Shown here piece by piece: positions 44,854-55,299 of a stretch of DNA of 64,000 bases. Each line of letters begins with the position of its first letter. The first letter of the stretch is position 1. The stretch is from Apodospora peruviana (Eukaryota; Ascomycota; Sordariomycetes; Sordariales; Lasiosphaeriaceae). The stretch covers positions 1,302,001 through 1,366,000 of the forward strand of contig JAUEDM010000004.1 in assembly GCA_033439685.1 (NCBI GenBank). Direction: 5' to 3'. The position numbers and the translations under genes are program-made. The notes under the pieces are model-generated. The model made no database searches and was not told where the DNA came from. It saw only the letters and a list, made by a program, of their open reading frames with translations.

Positions 44854-45463
44854 GGTACCAATCTCTAGTCTGGCATAGCATTGCGGTCGCCGCAATAAGA
44901 CGTGGTGGTGCCAGCACACATCGAAAAAAAAAAAAAGGGGGGGGGGGGGTGAGGATCAGATCGTCTCGGCTGGCCGCTAACCGTCCTTTGCCAATCGTGG
45001 ATAGTACAGAATAATCCGTACATCGGTACTGAAGCGCGAAAGTGGCGGGACATCACGTGCAGTCACGGCACCTGTCAGGTGGTACCAGGACCGTACAAAC
45101 GTGGGATATTCGTACACCAAATTCGTATGGTAGACAATTCAAGTGTTGACCCCCATCAGTGGCAAGCTGAAGTTGGCACTCTGAAGCGGACGGGAGTTAT
45201 AGCCCATAACGGAGGTGCAAGGGTGCCCGGGAAGAGCACCCAGTTGATCATGGTTCCATGATAAAATAGACCTACAACAAACACATAAACATACACAGCC
45301 TGTCTGGACAACGACGATCCCCGTCAAGAGAGGCATGCTCAATCGCCCTCGATTCCCCGGGATAGTGTAATAAAAACCCTTTTCCCGACAACCAGACATC
45401 AATGAGCCCTACAGGTCCCATCTGTTGCGCCGCGCAAGCAACCATCAATAATACACCAAATAC
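44854..45463. other. Intergenic region with 13A/13G tract
   Basis: About 610 bp between HRQ1 and the Yip1-family gene, both minus strand. It holds the homopurine tract at 44924-44949 and a TCCGTA hexamer near 45013. No gene is supported. Confidence 0.4.
44924..44949 (+). repeat. Homopurine tract: 13 A followed by 13 G
   Basis: Two adjoining homopolymers of equal length lie about 70 bp upstream of the chosen HRQ1 start. On the coding strand this is C13T13. Confidence 0.85.
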
Positions 45464-46560
45464 CTAGCTGATAAAACACAGACACCCCAAGCCGAGGTAG
45501 AAAACAAATAGCGGATATACCGCCAATCCAACCCGGTTCTTCACCACGCCGCTTCCACCAAGAATGCTCACTCCCGCGGCTATCGACCAGCCGACCAGCA
45601 GCAAATACACCGGAATCCTAGCAATCCAGTACAACGAGAGAGCGGACAGGAGAGCCGCAATAACCAGCGGGAAGAGTGTATAGCCGATGATGCAAACACT
45701 CTGCGCAAAGGAACTAAAGAAATGTCAGTCAGCAACCCAACCAACTGAAAGCAAGACACTCACATATTCCCTCCAAGCAATTTAATCTGCATAGTAACCA
45801 CCGCCTCGCCAATCCAAACCATCGCAAACACCCCACTAAACACGATCTCCTTCTGCGCCTGCCGACTCTTGAAACTCAACAGCGCAGACAACAGCAGACA
45901 AAAGATCAACGGACCCCAGAGATCCCAGTCCCGCAGCCCAGGCGACATGCTATTGTGATTGAGCAGCGACTCCGGGTCCATGACCCGTCCCGCCAGACCG
46001 GCAAGCTCCTCCCTCGCTCCGCTCAGCCCGGCACCGCGCAGGTTCGCGTACGCACCCCGCAAGCCGTCCTCGCTCTCAAACATCGTGCCGCCAAAAAGGT
46101 ACTTGGGATACAGTACCTCGCGCATCTTGGACCAGACTGCCAGCAGGTCGCGCCGGAGCGTCTCCCAGACGGTTTCGTCGATCGTGTTGGTCGGTGCGCG
46201 ACGGTCTTCGCCCGGTATACGCGAGGACCAGGAGTTACGGGCGCCGCCGGCTCCGGAAGCGGTGGTACTGCCGATGTTGCCGGTCAATGGGGCGCGGGAG
46301 CTTTGTGTGTGGTGTTGGAGTGGGTCGTCGAAGTCTTCGAGGTCGGCTATATATGTGTAGGTAGGTTCGGGTTAGTTTCTCTGAAAGTAGCTAGATATAA
46401 CTCCCTGCAGAGGGAAAGGGGGGAACAATCTCGATGCATTAAAAATAATATGAGCTGGACTGTATTTACCATCATCTGGATCAATCAGATCGCCATCATC
46501 CTCCGCAAACGAGGCCGGTTGCGGTGGATTTGGGGAATAACCTCTTGCTGACGCGGCCAT
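45464..46560 (-). CDS. Yip1-domain Golgi/ER membrane protein (YIPF6/Yip4-like)
   Basis: Three exons (46560-46470, 46346-45764, 45713-45464) give about 307 residues. The first ~145 residues are hydrophilic and end in TVWETLRRDLLAVWSKMREV. The membrane domain starts with the Yip1 hallmark DLWGPLIFCLLLSALLS and continues through five hydrophobic helices. The conserved GYTLFPL motif sits in exon 3 between helices 2 and 3. The layout matches the YIPF6/Yip4 branch, which interacts with Rab/Ypt GTPases and acts in ER-Golgi and intra-Golgi transport. The third exon is needed to complete the domain and ends FYLGLGCLCFIS. Rab partners cannot be read from sequence. Confidence 0.92.
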
Positions 46561-47524
46561 GGTGTGGTTTCGTTCGTTCGCACGCTCTTGCTCTTGCTCT
46601 TGCCTCGTGTGTATGGTGCCCCGTAAGGGAGGGGGGAGAAAATCCAGACCAGTCTGGCTGCAGAATTGTGGGTATGTGATAGTGCAGTCCGAAAGGATCC
46701 AAAGTCCTGGGTGATGATGTTTGTTGAACGCCGAACTGGTCGTGTTCAATCAAGACAAGGGGGCTCTTTAACAAGTGGAAGTCACGAAGGTGTGTCCGGT
46801 TGTCCACGGTTTCCAGTTCCTGAGCTAACGTTGTCTGTGGCCCAAGCTTCTTTGACCAACCCCGCTAACTGCATTTGGTATGGTGAGACCTTCAGATCCT
46901 ACTATAGGTGGTAATCCGTACGGAATACAGTAGCGTATAGGTACGGACCCATAAGTTGAACAACTTCTAATCGCAACTCCCTACATTAAATGACATGAAC
47001 TGCATCAACCAACCCTTCTCACCGCGAGATGAAAGAATTAAACCAGAATATAACAAGAATATATCACATTTCCCAATCCATCCAAATTAGCCATGGCATT
47101 ACGCAACAAGGGTATCTTCGCCAATTTTTATGTTCAAATGCAGCCTGCCTCCTGATCCAACCCAGAAAACATTCATTTCTAGTAAAATGATGTGAAGTAA
47201 TGGTCATGATGCATTCGGCCTTCCAATAATAACCTTACTCCAAGATTTTGCTTCGGTCAATCTGCTTATGCATAGCAGGGTTCTCGTTCCATATATATGC
47301 ACCTTCCAAGGACGACGAGCTGTTAAAAAAAGCCTGGTCCCGCAACGCCTCTTTCCTCTGATGCATGTTTCCAGCTGGTTCGGATGAATGGATAGGCCAT
47401 GAGGAGATAAAGAATCCCAAGATTATCCGTGTACCGGTAGAAAATAGTAGAAGATGCCATGAGATAAAATTTCATGACGAATGTAAGAAGTTGTCGAGCC
47501 GCAGACGTAACTAAGGTGGTTTGG
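46561..47524. other. Gene-free intergenic region
   Basis: About 960 bp between the Yip1-family start and the double-PAS gene stop, both minus strand. It holds the palindrome TCCGTACGGA at 46915. No gene is supported. Confidence 0.4.
46915..46924. repeat. 10-bp palindrome TCCGTACGGA
   Basis: A perfect palindrome made by overlapping TCCGTA and TACGGA half sites, about 355 bp upstream of the Yip1-family gene. Confidence 0.7.
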
Positions 47525-49574
47525 CTACCACAGATAACCGGGATCCTTCGGTGATTCACCGGAACCTCGTGCGCCTTGGTTAGGTGTTGCGTAACTTGGA
47601 TTATATGTTTGCGACCTTGCCACTTCGGCCCAAGGTTCCACAGGCAACCGTACATGGAAGGAAGATACCGCTGGAGCTGCCAGGCGGTAGGACGGACGGG
47701 TCATAGAGTGTTGTAGTTGATCTTGTGAAGCGCCATATGTAGACGGTCTGGGCGTCTGATGCTCCTGCGCTGCGCAGCCACCAGAACCAAGATCTGAAAC
47801 CGACAAAGGCCATATTCTCCGCTGGTCAACATGGGTGAAGTTGCCAGGCGAGGGCTGTCGTACTCGGTCATACTCCTGGGGCGATCCACCAATGGCGCGA
47901 TACGCGGTGTGGGATTCGTATGATGTTGCAGATTCCTGTTTTGCACTGGCATCTTCAACCAGAGACGGTCTATTTGACGCTCGGTTCTCTGGCCCTTGGT
48001 AGTCCGTAGGACCGGCGTCCGGGTCCCATATAGGAAGGCCGTCTGGTGGCTGGGCACCCTTCTTGGGCTCACCATGGCCATAGTCCGCCAGGCTGCCGTT
48101 GATGCCAGTTAGCGGCCAGGCAAAAACCGCAGCCTCCTGTATCGATCGAAGTGCCTGGTCTATCGGTGGCCCTCCTGCTGCCTTTACATTTTCCCTCAGA
48201 GGCATATACTGCGGGAGTAATGGCGGCCGGAAGGTGTATAGAACCTCAGGGGGGACGTAGGGCTCAATTGGCCGTTGGCCCCAAGGTGCAGCGCAAAGGC
48301 CATTCTCGAAATTGAGCGCAGGTACCAGGGGCAGATGAGGGTTTGGAATTGGCGGTCTTGCCCGGCGGAGCACCACAACAAGCCCATCGGAGGTGCACGA
48401 TACAACTGCCTCCAATTCCAGGCTTGGCTGCTGCAAATATCGACGGCGGTCCGATGGTGACGCATCGAGTTCTACGACCGAGGAGCGCGGTGTGGAGAGG
48501 GAAGCGACGCTTGTTAAAGACATGGTCCTGTCTTCGATTCGATATTCGGCGTCACTGCCCTCAAAACTTGGCTCGTCGCCATCAACATCCATGCCAGGAG
48601 TATCGGATACTTGGGCACTGTCACTTTCCGAACCGCTGTGACTGCTGACCCTTTCCCACTCGCGCTCTTGGTCGTCTTCGTCCTCGTCCTGATGGTTTGC
48701 CCTCTGCACTCGCGGATCCCGAAAGTTGAAACGAAGATAAGCAATCGACTCGTTCGCTTTAGCACTCTCCAGGCATTTAATGGCGTTCTGCAGACAATTC
48801 TCTTCAATTATCTCGTAAAATGCTTTGTCTTTGATCTCATCAGGTTGCAAACCTAATATTGACGTCACGGCATTGGTTGCAAACATGATGCTCAGATTCC
48901 GCGTGAAGCGGTTCAGGATAAGTGCTGCCCGCGGTTCATGCTCCATTGGGGGCATCTTGAATTTGGGCGACAGATGCTCGAGCATGTGATAGCGAGGATC
49001 TCGCGGCGAACTTGAGAAGATGCGCCTAATCTGCGGCGCCTCCAGCGCTCTCCCTGCGTACGGGGTCAGTTGTGCCTGCTCAAGATGGTATGAGCGACTG
49101 ATAACGTACTCTCGCTCTTCTTCCCCCTCAAGTAGATGCTCGTGCACGCCACCAAGACATCGTGGACGACTGTGAAACAGCATTCACAGCTCACCCACTG
49201 GCCATTCCGGGCTCGGATGCGAGCATAGTGAAGCACGGCGGCTTTGTCCAGCAGGACGCCCCTGCGATGGACAGAGCGGGCGAAGGGTACCTCTTTGGGA
49301 TGAAAATAGTCAAAGCATGACTTGCCCTGAACCTCATGCGGTTGGTAGCCAAGTATGTCGAATATCGAGTCAGAAGCGAAGAGGATATTTGCATCGGGGG
49401 TGAGGTCTGTATAAGCAACAAGTGTCAATCGGGTGATGCCCGGCAAGGGAGTATCGTCGGTACCGGTGTCGATATCTTGTCGTGCCAGGCGCCGGACAAC
49501 AGACACGAACTCGTCAGAAGTAGTCAAGTCCACTTACTATGAATGGTCATAAACGTCTGGTCTCGCGGGTCCAT
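47525..49574 (-). CDS. Double-PAS-domain protein without kinase or zinc finger
   Basis: Three exons (49574-49538, 49406-49110, 49053-47525) give about 620 residues. Exon 1 supplies only MDPRDQTFMTIH; the join restores HNLTPDANILFASDSIFDIL, a canonical PAS start. PAS-1 covers about residues 13-110 (LGYQPHEVQGKSCFDYFHP, then CCFTVVHDVLVACTSIY). A second PAS-like core follows at ~150-220 (NLSIMFATNAVTSILGLQPD). The C-terminal 400 residues are disordered and Pro/Ser-rich. The LOV flavin-binding Cys motif (GRNCRFLQ) is absent, and no GATA zinc finger is present, so it is not a White-Collar photoreceptor. Similar PAS proteins occur in filamentous fungi without known function; a protein-interaction or redox-sensing role is possible. 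The start is the first in-frame ATG, but the open frame extends ~30 codons upstream, so a further 5' exon cannot be excluded. Confidence 0.85.
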
Positions 49575-50224
49575 AGGAACTGGTGAGCCGCCAGCCGCTC
49601 CGACGAGCCTGGCTTGAAGTGGCAGGAATTGGTCACGACAGTCTCTCCATGCGTCGGCAGCAATGATGGAATAAGGGTCAAAGACTTAGTTGAAGCAAGT
49701 TTCAGATGCCCACAAACCTAAGGTAAGGAAGCCAAAAGGAGGGACACAGAGACAGTTATCTCACGAGCCACAAAGCTAGCTCGGTCGTTGGCCAAAGCCG
49801 GTGAAATTGGAAGTTCCGGACGACAGGCGGGCGCTCGGGACCGGACAAAATCAGAGGGGACGGACGGAAGGAGGTGACAAAACAGGACGGCAAGCCGTTC
49901 GCAAGTCTGCTCCCGTCAACAAAACAGCGGGCTGGGCACCAGTGGTAAAGTTGGGTCGTTCTCTGCGCGGTCTCCCAACTTTCTTCGTCAAGCGAACGAG
50001 GTATGACACAGATCCCGCCGTCACCTTGAAGTGGATATCAGGTCTCACCCGTCTTGCCACGGAGCGGTCCTGTAGCTGGCGAGACAAGACGGACAGGACA
50101 GTCAAGGCGGTTAGGGAAAGGGCGGAGCGCAGCACTCGCCGACACGACAAGAGTGCTCGCTGAGTTCCACGGCCGGCAACGTCTTCGGGTTGGTACAGTA
50201 GAGGGAATAGTAGAGTAGAAGAGT

Positions 50225-50320
50225 GTTGACGGTAGGTTATATCTGATGGTGCTGTTGTTGGTGTCGGGTGATGGTGCTGCTGATGGGTGCTGCTGGTGGG
50301 TGCTGGTTGCGGCAAAGGAC
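50225..50320. repeat. Imperfect GGTGCTG/GGTGTTG repeat
   Basis: Repeated GGTGCTGCTG-like units with interruptions, upstream of the double-PAS gene. Low complexity; copy borders are not sharp. Confidence 0.55.
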
Positions 50321-50857
50321 CACTTGGGGATCTGCGGGGACGCGTGATTGACTCGGGAGCTAATAAAGAGCACTGTGTACTGGTTGGGTGTCGGGAATTG
50401 GGGGGACGTTAAAGTCTGCGCGCTACAGCTGAGGTATACTTGCACACGTTGTCCTCAAGCTTGTCCGGACCACCAACTACGGTTTTTAGAAAAATATAAA
50501 AGAATTTATTGTCGTAATACTTGACTACATAAAGTCGGACTTTGGCTGAGTGATAGGCTGAAACGGGCTGTCGTTAGAAAAATAAATTAACAGAGTCGAA
50601 TGGAACTCGAGCTGCTCTTGACAGTGAATTATCACAGGCGGGATTGCGGGAGAGGAACTGAGAAAGTTGACAGCTGTGCCACCCACTCACAGCCGCCCTG
50701 CATGCAGGACACCACCCCACCAACATTACACAGTTCACTCCGGGCAGGCACGGAACCTTCCCAGTGAGGTCCCTACCGTAATAAGGTACCGTACATGCAA
50801 GTTGCCTTAGTGCAGGCACAGCCAAAAGCTTCTGGTAAGGTATGTATGAACATACTG

Positions 50858-50869
50858 TACGGATCCGTA
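50858..50869. repeat. 12-bp palindrome TACGGATCCGTA
   Basis: A perfect inverted repeat of two TACGGA half sites with no spacer. Confidence 0.75.
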
Positions 50870-51157
50870 TGCTGCCTGTCTGTTTTCTGCACAGTGGCTT
50901 CATTGTCCCTCCCACTCAACCAGCGGATCACTAACCCGTAGTCCAGAGGGGACTTTGGCCTGTCTGCCTGTCAAAGTTGATGCAGGACTTGCCATTTCAG
51001 TTGGTCGCGCTTAGCCGGTATGACATTGTATAAAATCTAGCCCGAGTGGATGCATGGAAACATGCCGCTTCCCCGGAATGATATCCATTCAAGGGACGAT
51101 GTCGGTTCATCGGTTGTGCTTGCTGCACAGAGGACCTTTTACCTTCCTTTACCTTGC

Positions 51158-51208
51158 TAGGTAGGTACCAGGTAGGTAGGTACAGTAGGTACTTACCAGG
51201 TACCTTAG
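51158..51208. repeat. GGTA/GGTACC microsatellite
   Basis: A cluster of GTAGGTA and GGTACC tetramer runs. The same style of repeat is seen at 22619-22646. Confidence 0.7.
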
Positions 51209-52020
51209 GACTGCCTTCCCAACCCAATCACAGAGACATTCACAGACACTACTGCATAATCGCCCTAGCTGTCGGTCTTTCCCAACACAGACGTGAAGAC
51301 ATTGCACACGGGCAGCTTTTGGTACACAAACATTGGCGACACACAGCAGCAACCTATTTGGGAGAGATGCAGCGTGCATACCGCCTCCTCTATTGAGTAT
51401 ACACAACCTGTCAAGATGCCCATTATGATACGGGCGTAGCTGCAACATCTTCGTGTCCGTTCTGGGCTGTAAAACCTGCCGTGCTCGGTGACCAGGGCCT
51501 GGACGCTTGTTTGCACGGATAGTTACACGAGAATGGACGTTGGAGTATATACCCAAGGTACCAGGTAGGTAAATCCTACCGATAGGTTCCAGATTCATTG
51601 GTAGGCAAACAAACCGCCTCTCCCACCTTTTGAATTCAGACCGGTTTTGAGAAATCATCATCCAACTTGTTGGCCAGCGTATAAAAGTCGCAAGACTCAT
51701 TCTTGAAAAGAGCGATCCTCGCGTTCGAGACTAACGCCTTATCATCGGGAGATGTTCATTGGCTCGGGTCAGCCTTCCGTCGTTGACAGCGGCCACGACA
51801 GCCACTGATGATATGGTGTGGGAAGGTGTGGACTGGGACTGGTTGAGAGCAAGCGGCACTCGGAACCGTATACCGGACAACTGCCGTCTGTCCGTCAAGC
51901 CTTGTCGTAAACCAGAGGACTTACGGGTTATTAGCTCTCATGTTCTAAAAGACATGCGCGGAGACTGCTTGCAAAATGTGTTCCAGGTCTGGATAGTGCT
52001 TGCGAGCTCTCTCCCCGGTA

Positions 52021-52043
52021 TTCCGTACAGATCAAGTACGGAA
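52021..52043. repeat. Inverted repeat TTCCGTAC-7-GTACGGAA
   Basis: Perfect 8-bp arms (52021-52028 and 52036-52043) enclose a 7-nt spacer. It is the longest-armed member of the TACGGA family in the window. Confidence 0.75.
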
Positions 52044-53024
52044 ACCCACAAGGAACAGTATTGAAGCGTACCTTACGTAACCCATACACAGCGGGATAGT
52101 GTATTTTGCGCCCCACCTGCTCAAACATATATCCCGAGTCGTGGGGTAGCTGCGCTGCTTCCAGCCTTCCAAGTTCTGTTCCCGTCGTGATTGCAAGTTC
52201 TGGACCAGAAAACCTCAGCTTCAGCTGCCTGAGGAATAGATGTAAAAGGCCAGGGCCGCGCCTTCCATAGCACCCTGCATGTCGGTACCAACGGAAAGAT
52301 GGCGGCGCTCCTCTAATGTACCTGTTTGTCGGCGCGAGGCTATGGAACTGAACCGGCAAACCAGGGCCGCTTTTCACCAAATTACTGTCGCCGATGCGAG
52401 GGCTGCGGAATAAAAAGGGGAAAAGGGCACTTTCTTTGTCGTCGTGAACAAAGCGAACACGAAGCATTTGGCTGTTGGCTTGTGGAGAACTTTACTCGCA
52501 GGACGAGGCGCTGAGGATCTGTGTAAGTGCCTTTTTATTAATAAATCAATGGGTTTTTGTTGTTACCGTAGGTTCTTGAGAAGCGTGACCCAAAGGGTTG
52601 GAAGCAACCTGGAAATAAAGCCCACCTCATAGCATTAAAACTATCCTGTCGCGTGTCGCGTTCCGTCGTCCGCCAGAAATCCACTCCAAACTCGCGAACC
52701 ACCCACTACCTTCATGGTCTTACAACCTGGAACTTGAACAACTCCTTAAGGTAACCCTAAAGGTACTTCCCTTCGTTTCTTTAAAATGATTGCTCCTTCA
52801 AGGTACTGGATCTATTGAGCTGCAATACCCAAATCGCCCCACTAAGAAGTCTACCATCGAGGTGCACCCCGAGTCGAACTACCTTAGGTACACGTTTCCC
52901 GGGGCACTCCCGCCATTGCACTCCGAATTTATACGCAGGAAATAAGGTATCGCCGACGGATTGGTTCTCGGCTCCACGGCCCTAATTCATACAGGGCATC
53001 CTTTGGTCGGCCCATCGCTCATAT

Positions 53025-55181
53025 ATGATGGCGAAAACACCAGCTCCCGACACAAGCGAATGGGATCTCCCCCGACTCCGTGCATCCTTCTCAATGCAGG
53101 TATGTGGTGGAGCCCGATTATTATTATCGTGGAAGACCAGGAAGACTAGAAAGACTGATGATGCTCGTTCGTTGGATAGGATGATTGGAAGAATCCCGTG
53201 GACGACCAAGCAGCTCAAGGTGGCTGACCTCCCATCCCCAAGCCGTGCAGCACGTACAGATTAAGCTAACTTTCTCATAGAATTCTTCGACGTCAAGTTT
53301 TACCCCTACAATCCCATTGACGTAAGCGCCGTCTTCGCAGCCTGCAGTAAGAAGCATGTGAGTCTTGACTCCATCCTCCGAGCGTGACATCACATCTAAT
53401 CCCTCTCACCCAAAAAGGTCGTCGTCTGCCGCCTTCACGAGAAGGAAAAAGACAAAAACCCGTGCGAGATCATCCAGGTCATTAGAGATGACGATGGGGA
53501 AACAACGGCCAACTGCACATGCACCTGGACAAAGAATCCCGAAAACAACCGGCCATGGCTCTGCATCGCAGGCACCGATGCCAAGGTCAAAGTCTACGAT
53601 ATAGTGGACGGGACGAAAGTTACGGTATCGTATACCTCTCCTGCCCCAGGTATGTACTGCCGCTCAAGGAACGCTGGTTGACTAACTATGTATTGCAGAC
53701 TCTGGTGGGCCACGGTGGTGTATGTTGAAACGGTACTCCCATATCTCACAAGACCACCAAACTTAACCAGATTCTAGGGCATTAACGACCTTACTACTTC
53801 GCCCGCCAATCCTTGGATCATAGCCTCCGCCTCAGATGACACCACTGTCAGGATATGGAGTCTCGAGACTGTTCATGCCAAGCAGCCGTGTGTTTGTATC
53901 CTCGGTGGTGAAGGTCACATGTGGGATTTGTTGAGCGTAGTAAGTCGCAGTCGACACACTCGACCTACTTTTGTTCATATATGCTTATCAGCTTCTCTCG
54001 AGGCATTCCATGACACAGGACGACATGTTCTCTCGGCCGGTCACGACCAAGTCATCAACCTTGTAAGCGACTCTCGCATTAGGTCGACTTCTCTTACATT
54101 TCACTGACATGAGCTTCACAAGTGGACAATACCAGAACTCCCGAACGAGCACGTCGATAGTCCCAAAGTGGTCCATTATCCGCACTTTTCCACCACTGAG
54201 ATACACAACAACCTGGTAGACTGGTAAGTTCAGATATCCCTTTTCAAGAACCCATTTTACACACTGACTCTCCTTCTAAGCGTCGCCTTCTTCGGGGACC
54301 TGATCCTCTCACGTGCCTGCCACGAAGACACCATCGTTCTCTGGCGTATCGAGGGCTTCAACTCGGACAACGAGCCGCTCGGTCCTTTACAGGCGCCAAC
54401 AACGTACGATCCGACCAAGCAGACACGCTCCGCCTTTGCGTCCACGTTACCGGGCACGCATCCAGCGCAGTTTACGCGCCTCCTGCAGTTTGCCACGCCA
54501 GACTGCACATCGCAGTTCTTTATGCGCTTCCGCATGTTTCACGCGCCGGGCAAGCACCCGATCCTGTGCTTCAACAACGCGAAATCCAAGACCCTGTTCT
54601 GGGACATGTCCCGCTTTTCGGCGTACGACAGGTTCATGGAAGAGCTCCGCGACTACGCGGAGTCGCCTGACCCAAAAGCACTACCGCCGCCGGATAAACC
54701 GGCCTGGCTTCAGGTCAAGAAGAACCCGGCCCCCAAGAAAACAACAGTCGTAGGGACATCAAGTAGTCTCCGCTTCGGTAGCACCGTAAATGGCGGCGGT
54801 GGCGGTAACGACGGCGGCGACAGGGAGGTTTCGACGGCGGCCTTGGTGTCGGCCAGTCCCGACCCGGATAGCGTTGCTGGCTTGGGCGGGTATAATAAGC
54901 GGACGCTGGACGAGTGGGCCGAGTTGTACGACATCACCAACTCGCACCGCCCCATCAAGCCTCACAGGATCGCTGCTATGGAGGGGACATTCGTGGGTAG
55001 ACAGGTGGCTTGGAGCCCGGAAGGAGACTGGTGTGTTGTGGTGGGAAATTTCAACCGTGTGCTTATCTATCAGCGGTGGCCTAAGGATATGAAGAAGGAG
55101 GATAGTAGGAGCATCAAGGATCCAACGCCGGCGATGTCTGTGGCGGCGTCTGTGGCGGCATCGGTTGTAGAAGGTGCCTAG
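53025..55181 (+). CDS. EED: EED/ESC-type WD40 subunit of Polycomb repressive complex 2
   Basis: Nine exons reconstructed: 53025-53099, 53180-53219, 53281-53357, 53418-53624, 53699-53719, 53778-53939, 54003-54062, 54123-54223, 54281-55181; about 547 residues. The N-terminal EWDLPRLRASFSM leads to EFFDVKFYPYNP and KKHVVVCRL, as in fungal EED. WD repeats follow: WLCIAGTDAKVKVYD, TLVGHGGGINDL, SASDDTTVRIWSLET, then HVLSAGHDQVINLWTIPEL and GDLILSRACHEDTIVLWRI. The late PILCFNNAKSKTLFWDMSRF and VAWSPEGDWCVVVGNFNRV repeats close the propeller. EED reads H3K27me3 and stimulates the E(z)/SET-7 methyltransferase, maintaining facultative heterochromatin. Exons 2 (40 nt) and 5 (21 nt) are inferred from frame and splice sites; exon 2 is the least certain. 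A Gly/Asp insert lies near residues 415-435. Convergent with RRN11. Confidence 0.9.
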
Positions 55182-55299
55182 ATAGGCACCTATTATGTTA
55201 TACTCTTGACCAAACCTAATGACTTTGTACTTCATGATGAAACTAAGTTGATGAGTCATGGGGTAGAGTTTGCGTCTCTTGTTGTTATCATTTACCTAG

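Larger units (their letters stand above)
49575..53024. other. Long gene-free divergent region between the PAS and EED genes
   Basis: 3.45 kb in which I support no gene. Several frames of 130-183 codons exist on the minus strand but have no motifs, no intron partners, and run through microsatellites. The region includes GGTGCTG repeats (~50225-50320), a GGTA microsatellite (51158-51208), and two TACGGA palindromes (50858, 52021). It contains the promoters of both flanking genes and may hold long leaders or noncoding RNA. Confidence 0.4.

Noticed and set aside
43777..44868. 363-codon plus-strand frame opposite HRQ1
   Set aside because: Shadow of the helicase N-terminal region; no motif.
51149..52467. 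Two minus-strand frames of 183 and 178 codons in the PAS-EED gap
   Set aside because: No recognisable motif, sequence runs through a GGTA microsatellite, no splice partners; likely chance.
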